Shown: positions 1-11,300 of the stretch, piece by piece | How positions within the stretch are numbered: the first letter of the stretch is position 1 | How the letters are laid out: every line of letters begins with the position of its first letter | From: Ectocarpus siliculosus | Lineage: Eukaryota; Sar; Phaeophyceae; Ectocarpales; Ectocarpaceae | Reading direction: 5' to 3' | Assembly (NCBI GenBank): GCA_000310025.1 | Contig: FN648555.1 | Location: 2,978-27,326 of the forward strand | Length of the DNA stretch: 24,349 bases | Position numbers and translations under genes: made by a program | Notes under the pieces: generated by a model | Told to the model about the DNA's origin: nothing | Database searches by the model: none | The model's input: the letters and a program-made list of their open reading frames with translations, nothing else

Positions 1-1833
1 GACAGTTCCTTCCTGTTCGAGGTTTGTGTACCCTCCCTATGTAGCAAAATAAATATTTGATTGGTCTTTACAGTAGTTTCAAATATTTCGATGCGATGAG
101 CCAGCGAAGACATGCTCTGCGACGGAGTGTACTACTAGACCTACACTATTACTGTTCTTCGCCTCGTGAAGCCCCCTTCGCACCTCTAAGGGGGTCTTGG
201 TGTGGACTGTTGTCGGAGTTATGATACGCATGGTTTAGCTTCCGTGAGGAATATGCTGGTATCTGAATTGAATCCCGTGGTTCGAGCGATACATGCTACG
301 TATGTATACGTTGGTTTGTAATGGGTTTTCCTTTGGTTATTCCTTGGCATAGATTATTTTCGTTGCTTTTCTTCTCTCTGTCTCTTCATCGTATTCTTGT
401 GTCGATCTGTGACCCTGCATCCGGTCGGTTCGTTTGGCGGATCAGCGCGGGATACGGCAGCCAGAGTTTAGTGTAAGGACTGCAACAGCCACAACGTCAA
501 CGTTCAACGAGCACAGCAACAACTGATCACGATGACGATGAACAAGATGTAGGGGGAAAACTGCAAAAAGGTGACGTGATCCCCAAAATAACAAAATAAA
601 GGTTTACATCAATGCGTCTGGTGGAGAATAAGTTGTCGAATGCATGCATGACAACCTCAAAGGACATGACCCTCTTGCTACGGTACGCACGCTACCTTGC
701 CATCCTCATCCTGTGGCGGACACGCACTATTGCTCTAGAATCATGTGTGCACAGTCGCACAGAGCAGTCATCTACGTGACAGCATCCGTGTCCACCTTGC
801 CACTCCAAAACAAGCGAATTTCTTCTCTCCACAAAGGAAGCGCTTCGATCGCCGACCAAGGCACATTGTCGTCATATACGCTCTACACCACACACACAAA
901 ATAAATAACGTCACAGGTTCTCCTACAAATGACAACGCGTCTTGTTCGCGAAAATACTAGACTTCATGACCAACACGAAAATGAGGCTCCGGTATACTGA
1001 AGAGCAGCAGACTTAATTTTGTACACTTTCTTCGAACGTCAACCATTCGCAGAATCAGCTCAACAAAAAATGTATGTGCAAAAACGCAGCCCTTCAAACA
1101 AAGGACTGACTCGGCAAAGACCCCAACATACAGACCCAACATGCGGCATTGGAAAGCTACCTTTTCTAAAGATACCAGCTACATGCCGAATACTCCGTAG
1201 TGTTCTTTACCTATCACGAGCTCACCGTATTTCAGGAGCAAACAGCGATCAGCGGCAATCGCTAACCGTTTTTCAAACACCCATCTCGAATTCAAAGAAA
1301 CAGTAACACTTCTACAAGTATTGGGAACTAACTTACAACGGTTTTGGCACAACACGCTGGGGTCGGTCCGTTCCCAGACCCAGCCACACAGGACCCTCCA
1401 ATCAGCAATTGGCAATCCCACCACAAGGTTTACAGCAGTTGCTGTACTCGGCCAAAAGCGTTCGCCGACGCTCGAAAGTCCACTCACAATCTACACCAAA
1501 GTTGAGATCGCGTGTGGGAACAGAAAACAACGGCAGATACTGTAGAACACGTGGTATCGTGTATCTATCCAGATTCTAAGGCCCTGCTCTGTTTCTGATG
1601 TGCATTCGACAACAAAAAAACGCGTACTGCGAAACAAGGTAAAACATTTCGGCCTTCGGGGGCCACACCTGCGCGCTCCCAAGAAGCAACTCTGGGGGTA
1701 AACACAACATCCTTCTTGTGCTCTCGCGAAATATTGCGGGTTGTCACCGCATTTTACTACCACTAGTCTACACCGTTATATTACAATTCAAGCACCATCT
1801 TCTCCAACAACTCCTCCGTACTGGTGGAACCTC
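1..1833. other. 3' flank, no gene supported
   Basis: This is downstream of the minus-strand stop. Open frames are all under about 103 codons, overlap each other and show no family-like sequence or splice-consistent chaining. AATAAA occurs on the plus strand at 48-53, 595-600 and 900-905, and a minus-strand TGTAA lies at 1781-1785, just past the stop; any of these could be a 3'-end signal, but none is proven. Confidence 0.5.
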
Positions 1834-4800
1834 CTAGGCTTGGTCTTTCAGATCCCCAAGATCATGGTCATATCCATCGATCTCTCCTATAGACGATCCA
1901 ATGCTGATACCTAGGCCATGGCCGGAGCGAACGGCGGTAGGACCCCGGGTGAAGCTCAAGCCGTCCGTGCTCACTTCGGGTTCCACGTCCCCGTGCCGGG
2001 GGGAATGCATCCTACGAGCGGACTGGGTCCGGCCGCTCCAACCCCGAACAAAACTGCCGCTTTCTCCACTCTCTAACATAGATGACCCAACGCTCACCCC
2101 TAGCCCATCCCCTAGACGAACAGAGGTGTAGTCTTCGGCAAACACAAAGCTTTCCGGGAGGCCAGCGTCGTCATGGCGTGACGAACCCTGAGAAGCGAGA
2201 ACGGCCACGGCGTGAGCAGGGCCCGATGAGCAGACAGAGGAACGCCGCGGGTGATCACTCGCGATGGGCGCTCTACGTCCCAAGCCCCATCGCGCCCCGT
2301 CCCTCCTTTGTTCCCTGCTGCCGTCGACGTCGCTCGTGCCGATCGAAAGATCAGCTGCGGCCTTATCTGTATCGGCACCACCACCCATCGCCCCGTCCAC
2401 CCTGGGTTCTGCTGCTCCTGAATATTCGCTAGCCCGACGCCGGGGTAGATCGCTCTCGACCGGTGCATGATTGTACCCGACGAGCGTCGGAAACAAGCTC
2501 TTCCGACCGCCGCTCGCAACGGGGTTTCCACGAGAGCCCTGCCTGGCAGAGTCAACCCCGGGCTTAGCATCGCTCCGAATACCAAATGCGATCCTGTCCG
2601 CAGTATGTTCCTCCTCCTGAAATGCTCTGCCTCCGGAGACGTCTAATTCACCCACAGAATGAGCTGAGGTATCGGCAGAGTAGCCCGAGGTTCGGCGGGG
2701 AAGATCGCTGGCGACGGGAGTTTTGCCCTTTGAGCCCGCGGGCCACCCCAAGTCCCTTGATACGTTGTTGCTGCCGCCTGCCCTACGACTTGCCGACACG
2801 ACGAACCCGGACGAGCTGTCGACGTCTTCTGCGCTCGCACCACTGCTTTTCGACAAATCTTCGCCCGGGAGCACAGCTCTTCCTCTCACAAGGGAAGTCT
2901 CCATGGACCCGCGGCGTCTAGGCCGGTCGCTCTCAAGTGGCCTTGCAACTTGACCCATTAGTCCAGCGAAGACGGAGGTGCTCCTTGCCCCGGAGATAGA
3001 TCGTTCCCTGCCCTCACAAGCGGTCGCACCAGTACTGTCGGGATCGTTTCCAACCCAGACATCGCCGGTCTCCTCCCGCCAGGGCAAGAATTGACCTCGA
3101 CTCCCGTCCGCGCGCCCCGAAGAATCCGCAGAGTATCCCGAGCTACGGCGAGGCAGATCGTAAGCGACGGGCGCTTTATTCTTCAGACCCCAAAGCCCCG
3201 ATTCTCCCTTCCCAGACTCGCCGCGGTTGCTGTTCTCTTCGCTTGCCGTAACATCCACCCTCGGGAGGTCGTCCTCTTCCTCGGTGTTCATGTCGCTCTT
3301 GCCACCACCGTTGCCGGCGCCGATGCCCGAAGCACCCCCGTCCTCCTCCTCCTGAATAGACGCGCGCAGGCTGTTCATCGACTCGTCTACCGGATGATTC
3401 CACGCGTCTGCAGAGCGCCGGCGAGGGAAGGAGCTCTCGGTAGGGTTGTTCCGAGAGGTCAACGATAGTCGCGGAAAGGCGCCTCCAAACTTGCGTCGGC
3501 TCCCGCCATGGTGGTGGCCAGCACGTGTTTGTTGTTTGTCCGAGTCTGCGCTCAAGAACTCACTCGCAGCAGGAGAATCACATATAGCCGGGAGTATGTC
3601 TTCGGACACGTCGATTTCGGTTGAACCTCGAGCGCCCCGCGGAAGTTGAAATGGGCCTTTCGGGTTCCCCCGACCGCTACTGTCCATACTTTCATCAGCT
3701 CCCTCATCGCCATCGAGTTTCTCGTCGTCGATAGTGGTGCTTTCAGACTCCGGTACCGTTGCGGAGGGTACGGCGTTAGTCGCGGCCGCCAATGCAAGAC
3801 CAGCGACGCCCCTCCGCCTCGGCACGTCCTTCTCGACGGGAGGACGACTTCTCAGAAAGGCTAGCTTCGGTTCACCTTTCCTACCACCTCCGACCCGGCC
3901 CGCTCCCGATATCTGGTCGCTACCAACTCCCGTTGCTCCTGTCTCCTTCGGTGATGGCGTATAGTTCTCGTGCTCGTTCGACTCGCCACGTCGAATGATA
4001 CTTCTACTACTCCCCCCTTTCGCGGCCGAACTGCTTTCCGAGGCAGTATCACTGGAGGATATGAAGAGCGTATTCTGGAAGCGCAGGACACGCTCTTTTG
4101 CCGAGGAAATATTCGTCGGCCCAACGTCGTGTCGACATGGAGCGGTCGCGGACGCACCACGGGAATGATCAGCTCCTCCAAGACCATCACCTGTCATAAG
4201 TCCCCTCCCGCTAGCGCCAGCCTGGACCGTACACGTGCCGCCGCCAGAAGATCCAAAAACGGACGAGGCTTTCACGGAGACACGCTCCCTCTTGTCATCA
4301 TCGACATCTGTGGGGATGAAGTCGGACGAGTGGCTAGCGCATGGGGCGACACGGGGATCGCGTCCTCGCCCGCTCGAGTCCACACCCTGGTGTATCACAT
4401 CCCGACCGCTGGAAATACCTTCCACGACGCTCATACCGTTAATCGAAATGGCGGCATCGTGGTCCGTCGAGGCGAAGACCGCAGATTGGGTAGCAAGAGG
4501 TTCCGCGTAGTGCCCGCTCGAGTCCACTCCTTGCTGTATGATCTCCTTGCCGCTGGAAACACCTTCCACCACGCTCATACCGTTCAACGAAGCGGTCGCA
4601 TCGCGGCCGGTCGACGTAAAGACCGCGGATGGGCGAGCGGGCAGTTCCGTGTCTCGCCCGCTCGAATCCACCCCTTGCTGTATGATCTCCTTGCCGCTGC
4701 AAACACCTTCCACCACCCTCATACTGTTCAACGAAGCGGCCGCATCGCGGCCCGTCGAGGTAAAGACCGCAGATGGGGGAGCGGGCGGTTCAGTGTCGCG

Positions 4801-5397
4801 CCCGCTCGAGTCCACGCCCAGGTGCATCACACCCCGACCGCTGGAAACACCTTCCACGACGCTCATACCGTTCATCGAAACGGTCGCATCGTGGTCCGTC
4901 GAGGCGAAGACCGCAGATTGGGCAGCAGGAGGTTCCGCGTCGCGCGCGCTCGAGTCCACTCCTTGCTGTATGACCACCTTGCCGCTGGCAGCACCAGGCA
5001 CGGCGCTCATACCGTTCAACGAGGCGGTCGCGGCCCGGTTATCACCGTGCTGCAGAGAACTCTGCCTCGGAATGCCACCCCACGCGGTTGCTCGCGAGCC
5101 CGCCACCTCGCCACTAACGACAACAGGGGTGTGCACAGTGCCGATAGCGTTGAAACTCGGGCGGCGGGGTGGACCACCGTCGCCTTCCGTCCCGTCCGGC
5201 CCAATGCTCTTGTCCAACGGAGGGTACGGTCCCGAACGAGCAGCTGTGAGGAGGTGGGGTTTGCGAACGCCTTCACGAGTATCTCTCGCGCAGGCAAAGA
5301 CATTGTGCCTCAACATGGCGCACCACGTCCCACACCACTGCCGTCGGGTGAAGGTGCGAATGTAGTCTCGGGCCTCCGGGCTTTCGCCTTTCAACTG
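1834..5397 (-). CDS. Exon 32: long repeat-rich C-terminal tail
   Basis: A single 3,564-base exon encodes 1,187 residues and ends in TAG. The acceptor TTTCTGCCACAG is strong. The first 60 residues (QLKGESPEARDYIRTFTRR onward) are non-repetitive and Cys/Arg-containing. Next come five copies of a 48-residue unit with GVDSSGRD, SAVFASTDHDA and SLNGMSVVEG. The rest is Ser/Gly/Asp/Arg-rich with seven spaced copies of a motif like PVxSDLPRRxSGYS, and two copies of VRLGDGLGVSVGSS near the end. No catalytic domain or membrane span is visible. It is probably cytosolic and disordered; the function is unknown. Confidence 0.8.
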   Translation of the reverse strand, partial: QLKGESPEARDYIRTFTRRQWCGTWCAMLRHNVFACARDTREGVRKPHLLTAARSGPYPPLDKSIGPDGTEGDGGPPRRPSFNAIGTVHTPVVVSGEVAGSRATAWGGIPRQSSLQHGDNRAATASLNGMSAVPGAASGKVVIQQGVDSSARDAEPPAAQSAVFASTDHDATVSMNGMSVVEGVSSGRGVMHLGVDSSGRDTEPPAPPSAVFTSTGRDAAASLNSMRVVEGVCSGKEIIQQGVDSSGRDTELPARPSAVFTSTGRDATASLNGMSVVEGVSSGKEIIQQGVDSSGHYAEPLATQSAVFASTDHDAAISINGMSVVEGISSGRDVIHQGVDSSGRGRDPRVAPCASHSSDFIPTDVDDDKRERVSVKASSVFGSSGGGTCTVQAGASGRGLMTGDGLGGADHSRGASATAPCRHDVGPTNISSAKERVLRFQNTLFISSSDTASESSSAAKGGSSRSIIRRGESNEHENYTPSPKETGATGVGSDQISGAGRVGGGRKGEPKLAFLRSRPPVEKDVPRRRGVAGLALAAATNAVPSATVPESESTTIDDEKLDGDEGADESMDSSGRGNPKGPFQLPRGARGSTEIDVSEDILPAICDSPAASEFLSADSDKQQTRAGHHHGGSRRKFGGAFPRLSLTSRNNPTESSFPRRRSADAWNHPVDESMNSLRASIQEEEDGGASGIGAGNGGGKSDMNTEEEDDLPRVDVTASEENSNRGESGKGESGLWGLKNKAPVAYDLPRRSSGYSADSSGRADGSRGQFLPWREETGDVWVGNDPDSTGATACEGRERSISGARSTSVFAGLMGQVARPLESDRPRRRGSMETSLVRGRAVLPGEDLSKSSGASAEDVDSSSGFVVSASRRAGGSNNVSRDLGWPAGSKGKTPVASDLPRRTSGYSADTSAHSVGELDVSGGRAFQEEEHTADRIAFGIRSDAKPGVDSARQGSRGNPVASGGRKSLFPTLVGYNHAPVESDLPRRRASEYSGAAEPRVDGAMGGGADTDKAAADLSIGTSDVDGSREQRRDGARWGLGRRAPIASDHPRRSSVCSSGPAHAVAVLASQGSSRHDDAGLPESFVFAEDYTSVRLGDGLGVSVGSSMLESGESGSFVRGWSGRTQSARRMHSPRHGDVEPEVSTDGLSFTRGPTAVRSGHGLGISIGSSIGEIDGYDHDLGDLKDQA

Positions 5398-8300
5398 CTG
5401 TGGCAGAAACACACACAAGAAAGCGTTTTTTTCGTGTTAAACTGTGCTTGAAGTCAACGAGCTGACCTGACCCGCAACACGAAACGAACGATTCTTGCTA
5501 ATCGTCCAACTTTCAGTTCTTGTAAACGCTCTAATGCTTGTCTACCTACTGGTGTGTCATCTTTCAAGAGCCCGTTCAAGATTCACAATCCCGGGTCACA
5601 CAGACCAACTAATGTACAGCGCATGCCTTCAAAACTAGCGCGAGAATGCTCAGCAGGTACTTTCCCTCGACGATACTCACCAATCAAGGGCCAATTCCTT
5701 TGCTAGGGTACACAGCGAAATGCGCTACATAGCTGAGACTTGGAACTCAAAACCGAAGGGATACCGACCGACACAAGCCGAGGGAAATCACCGTAACACG
5801 CGAGAACGGGTTGTACGACGAAAGAAAAGCATGCACGCTACTGTATTAAACAAGAGCATTTCGTGTTCGCACACCATGCGTTGGTAACGCTATGCAGACG
5901 TCCACAATACCTGCTGCCCGGTCTTGCCCAAGGCTTTTCGTATGCGGTTGCGAATAGCTCCCATCACGATTGTCACAGCGTCCAAGTACACTGGGATTAC
6001 CAGAGCTGTGCAGGGTGTCAAACAACAACACAAGCGCCAACGGTAGGGTTGTCAAGTGAACATGGTTCAGAACTTTCATTATCGAAACTCTAAAAACTCC
6101 CCGTGCAGACGTTGTAGAGTATTTGAGCCGCGAGAGCAGCAAGGACAGGAGCTTGGGCTAGCTTAGCCGACAAAGGATAAACGCAAAAGAAATCTGCGGG
6201 TCTCGCGAGAATCGAGTCACGGTGTCGGTACCATGAGATACGCCCTGCAAACCACCATTTCCTGCAACTGCTGAGCTGCCGAACGGCTTCTGCCAGACTG
6301 ATTGTCTGGAGCTTAAGACTTCCATCAACAACAAGACCGCGTTGACTCACCGCAGAGCGAGACTATCTGTAGAACACCGACCGCAGAGTTCACATCTGTC
6401 GCTCTGCTTGTCCCCTCCCACTTGAGGGCTGCAACCGCCAATAATCCCGTGCTGACGGCATCGATGGCCACGATGCATGCTCCAATACCGTTGATCACAC
6501 TGCATTTTTCCGGACATAATCAAGAGGAACGGACGGCGGTATTAAGCGCTCACTCGAAAAGAAGGAGCAAATAAATATCGAACTGACCCGCATGCAGTCT
6601 GGTTGAACGCACACGCAGCGTTGTTTGAGCTTTGGCAACGCAGATATCCGTCTGAGGGGTAGAGCATCACGGAGCAGCGACGCGCAGAAGCAGCAACGGA
6701 CCGTTCTCGAACTAGTCCCAGTCCAAACGCACCGAACATGATTTTCAACCTCAGCTGGTCGGGCGGAATAGGCAGGGTAGAAGTTGTAAGGGCTACAAGG
6801 AAAGACGCAACGTACTGAACCGCTGGGGCGTGTAGAACGAGGCTATGCGATGTTGCAAAAAGGGGGATTCGTCTCGACCAGTGCGGTTACGGTCGTGAAG
6901 CACTACGCGTGCTACGGACTGCGACGGTCGCTCTTCAGCGTGGGTCGACACGCCCGGCTCACCTGTTCGCAAAAGGCTTGAGGCACACAAGGATGAGAAA
7001 CATCGCCGACTGTAGGCCGCAGAACAGAAGCAGCTGCACGTTGCTGTTGTCTATCATGACCCCGACCAAGGCGATGGAGGCCCACTGCAGAAAGGAGGAC
7101 GGGAAAGCGCAAGAGGCAGTGGCGAAGGACTTCCTGGACTCAAGCAGCGGTTGCCAAGGTAGTATTGGCCGGGGTACCAGTCTTTTGTTGTTCGCAGACA
7201 ACGTTCAAGCCTGGTAATCCGCTGCGGCAAGTGCGCCACAAGGCCACCGATCCCACGCTTTCCAGCTTTACCGAATTGATAACCCTACGTTGCGCAACAT
7301 ATGGAAGCCACAATTTTCAACTGCAACGTATGGCGGAACACGTTCATTCAGCGTTACTCGTCACGGCTACATGCCCGAAACCGATATCGCAGTCCCACCC
7401 ACCTCCACAAGCGAGATCACAATGAACCAAGTGCCCCGCTTGGTGTAGTCAACAAATACCGGCTCGAACCCGATCCGGAACCAGTCGCCCTCTCGTGTGA
7501 TGTTGCGATTCGGCGTTTGAACTGTCTCCCACTGCCCCTTGTCTGCCCAGGAAAAGAGGCTGTAGTTTTCGGCCCAGCTGCTCTTGAAATGGGACAGGAA
7601 GCCACCTGATTGAGAAAAATTGCAGACGGGCGTTGCGCTTGCTATTTCGAGCACCAAGCCCAAGTATGGAGGTGCTGTAGGGGCGCGAGTAACAACACGA
7701 GAGTAGATGACGTGTAGGCAATCGTGTGCAGACGGGTTTGTGCGTGCTGCCCCACCATCCCACCGCCCCACCATTGCTACGACCCCAGTGTTCCACGGCC
7801 GTGCTAACCTCGTCAAACGGGGTGGGCGTACCTCTGCAGTTGGGTGCGTTGCCATTGGTGCCGTCTTCGTCGTACGTCTTGAATATCAGCAGCTCGTCGG
7901 GACGAACCCGGACGAACAGAGTGCGGACGACCGTCGCGAACATCAACAGCGGGTACAAGACCTGTGTTTTTCACAAAACCGGCATCAGAAAAAAAACATT
8001 CCGAAGCATGGGAAAGGGTGAGTATTTGTGAAACGCAACGGTGTGACTTGGAAAAACGAACTACGCACGACCGGTTCGTATCACCGTCGTGTCGGCATCG
8101 TGCACGCAATCATTCTTGGCGTTCATCTACCAGGGCTTTCACCACCTTGAAAGCATGGAAACATGTGTAGCAGTAGAACGTAGCCGGTGTGCCGTCGTCC
8201 AGGATGTTGAGGATCGCGATATAACCTACTCCAACGGAAATCCCTCGAAACTGCTGTACGTGGCTGCGATAGAACCTAATGAACAAACAACCAGTATTCC

Positions 8301-11300
8301 TTCGAACACGTCATGGCAAGCAAAACAAAATCTCTGGAGCCCATCAAGGAGCTCTCAAGCTCACCATCGCTGCTATCGCCGTGTAAAACATCTCTGGGCA
8401 CTCAGAGTTCCGAATGGCAGACGCGAACGACGCCACGGCCCCCTCGAACGCGAAAAACAGGAACACCAGTTCCACGTGCGGGAAATGGAGCCAGGCCGAT
8501 GTCGAGTGCTCCCGGCACGTCGCCACCGGGCTCAGCTGATTCTCGCTGCACATGGGCACCAATCCTCGTCCTCCTTCCTCCTCGTCAGTTCTCTGTGACC
8601 TGTCACGTACAAGGGATGGGTTTCTAGAGCCGAACGGGCTGGGATCGGTGAGACCCGGGTTCGTCCGGCGTATCATCCTTCCGCCCCTGAATCGCGCCAG
8701 CAGCTCGCTGATAGGGGTGTTACGACGGCGTGCTCCGTCTAGGTTCTCTCGGGCGCGTTTCTGCATCGGCAATGTTTGATTGAAGACAGGGGGATTGGAA
8801 ACAGGGCAGGGAAATTGATGTGTTGCATTGTTCACGAACGAAATTTGCAACGGATAATCGCCTTGACATTGACCATAACGGCGGGATTTTAGTTGGGTGC
8901 CAAACTTGGCCCTCGTGTCATGACTGGGTGCTCACTGCCGGGGGGCTAGAGCGGAGTTACGATGCACTACACCCATTCCGGGGAGCTACGGTAACCCACC
9001 TAGTCGGTGACAGAAAAAACACGCAGATTATATATTTGTTCACCTTCGTCAACCAGAGTGCCTCTGCTCCGGACACCACCGCCACGTGAAGGAAGAATAT
9101 GGCAAGGAGAATGCCTAGCACCAGCGCAAGATTGCCCACGAATACCAAGGCGCCGATTTCACTTGCCCCAGTCTCGAAGATGCACCCGTCGGAGACGATG
9201 TCTTCGCCGATTTCCGCTGGCCACCACAGATTGATCCATCTTTTTAGTTTGGAAAAAGGAGTTGGGGACAGAGTAGAAAATATCAGGGTGGGCGAAGGGA
9301 TCTTGTGGAGGTTTCCTGTGGAAACGAAAGAATTGCCTGGAAATGCGGCGCACTTGACTCCGTCCTGTAGAGAAGGGCCTTGGGGCTACCACTATGTATT
9401 CCGCACGCAAGCCGGCGATAGGTGGTGTTTAGCACTTGTGAACAACGCTCCTAAGGCAAACTTGATCCTACACAAAGAAAGGAAGAGATAGCTCTAAACA
9501 TGCCAACACCGGCAACTGGGAAACCTGGAAAGAAAGACAGATATCGAGGACGGCCGCCAGTATCCGTTGCTTATCACACCTGAGACCGACGACGAAGTCG
9601 GCGAGCCAGGAACCTTGGCTTACGACATAGTCAACCAGCGACAGCATCGCAAGAAACTGGAGTTGCGTCATGAGCACGAACGCCAAAGTTGCCGAAGGCC
9701 TGCGGTGGCTGACGCGGGAGGGGCTATCTCCTTCGCCCGTCTCACCAACGGGCGCTACAGCACCAGCCTGCGAGAGACCAAGCAATGGTAGCATCGGATA
9801 TGGCAGTGCAGCACCCGGCAAAGACGACACGAAAAAGAAAAAAAATACGCTGTCTACGTTGCGCCAAGTTCGACCCTTCCTATCGGCGACGACCGCAAAT
9901 GCTCCATGAAAACGAGAACTACGCTTTAGGAAGCTGCAACGTAGTTGTGGCTTCTACCGGACACAGTACTACCAACACGGCGCCATTGCAATTAACGCCT
10001 CCATGGAATACCACTGTATCCGTCGTGGGACAGTAGATCCAATCTAGAATGGACCAAAATGTTGAGAACAAAACTGAACAGAGCAGACCCACCGTGCCCA
10101 CAAGGCCGCGGGAGCCGTTCGCAGATGCCCCCCCCGCTCCGCCCGCAGATGACACTGACCCATTGCCGTGGTTCGACCTGACGATGCTGCCGGTGGACAC
10201 CACCATTATGCCGATCAGGGCAAAGATGGACACCGCTCCAGCGGCTGTTGTCCCAGGGCTTTCTACCTAACGCGTGGTGGGAAATATGGAGCAAGGCAAG
10301 AGCGAGGTACCGGGCCAGGATACGAACGCTCGTCGTTGAAAGCCCCAGTGTTTGAGCAACATGGTATGGACCTCAAAGCGCTCACCGATACAAAACTGGT
10401 ACATGCCAAAGCCTTCAGCAATACACCTTCAGGTATACCCTGTGACACACCCGGCTAAATGGCAATCTCACCGGCGTTAGCAGCTAAATCTAAGCGGTTT
10501 CCATCATACCTCTCCAGTGCTACCCGAAGGTGCAGGAGTAGCTCCAGGGGAAGCCGTGGCCCCGGGAGCATACGTTGCTCCAGGAGATGGTGTTCGAATC
10601 GTGAGGGCCGGGGCCCATGTTTCACCGGGTGCAAGGGTAGTTCCTGGTGCAATCGTGATGATCGGCGCCACAGTAGCTCCAGGGGAAGCCGTGGCCCCGG
10701 GGGCAGACGTTGCTCCAGGAGACGGTGTTCGAATCGTGAGGGCCGGGGCCCACGTTTCACCTGGTGCAAGGGTAGTTCCTGGTGCGATGGTGGTGATCGG
10801 CGCCACAGAAGCTCCAGGGGAAGCCGTGGCCCCGGGGGCAGACGTTGCTCCAGGAGACGGTGTTCGAATCGTGAGGGCCGGGGCCCACGTTTCACCGGGT
10901 GCAAGGGTAGTTCCTGGTGCGATGGTGGTGATCGGCGCCACTGTAGCTCCAGGGGAAGCCGTGGCCCCGGGAGCATACGTTGCTCCAGGAGACGGTGTTC
11001 GAATCGTGAGGGCCGGGGCCCATGTTTCACCGGGTGCAAGGATAGTTCCTGGTGCAATCGTGATGATCGGCGCCACAGTAGCTCCAGGGGAAGCCGTGGC
11101 CCCGGGGGCAGACGTTGCTCCAGGAGACGGTGTTCGAATCGTGAGGGCCGGGGCCCACGTTTCACCGGGTGCAAGGGTAGTTCCTGGTGCGATGGTGGTG
11201 ATCGGCGCCACAGTAGCTCCAGGGGAAGCCGTCGCTCCAGGTGCAACAGTAACTGCAACAGCGCCGGCGACAGCGAAAATAGCACACCAAAAAACAACGG

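Noticed and set aside
957-1763. Several minus and plus frames of 60-102 codons in the left flank
   Set aside because: They overlap, lack similarity to each other or to any family I know, and cannot be chained to the main gene after its stop codon.
3970-5451. Plus-strand open frame of 493 codons opposite the tail exon (also a 275-codon one at 4538-5365)
   Set aside because: It exists because the 144-base repeat is a multiple of three and contains no plus-strand stop. The minus frame extends 1,187 codons, has a strong acceptor and joins in phase to exon 31.
5846-6142. Minus-strand 98-codon frame
   Set aside because: It overlaps exon 31 in a different frame; the exon 31 frame gives a hydrophobic span and phase-consistent splices.
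10598-11145. GTTCGAATC repeated, looking like a tRNA T-loop
   Set aside because: It is part of the 135-base coding repeat, recurs every 135 bases and has no neighbouring stems of a tRNA.
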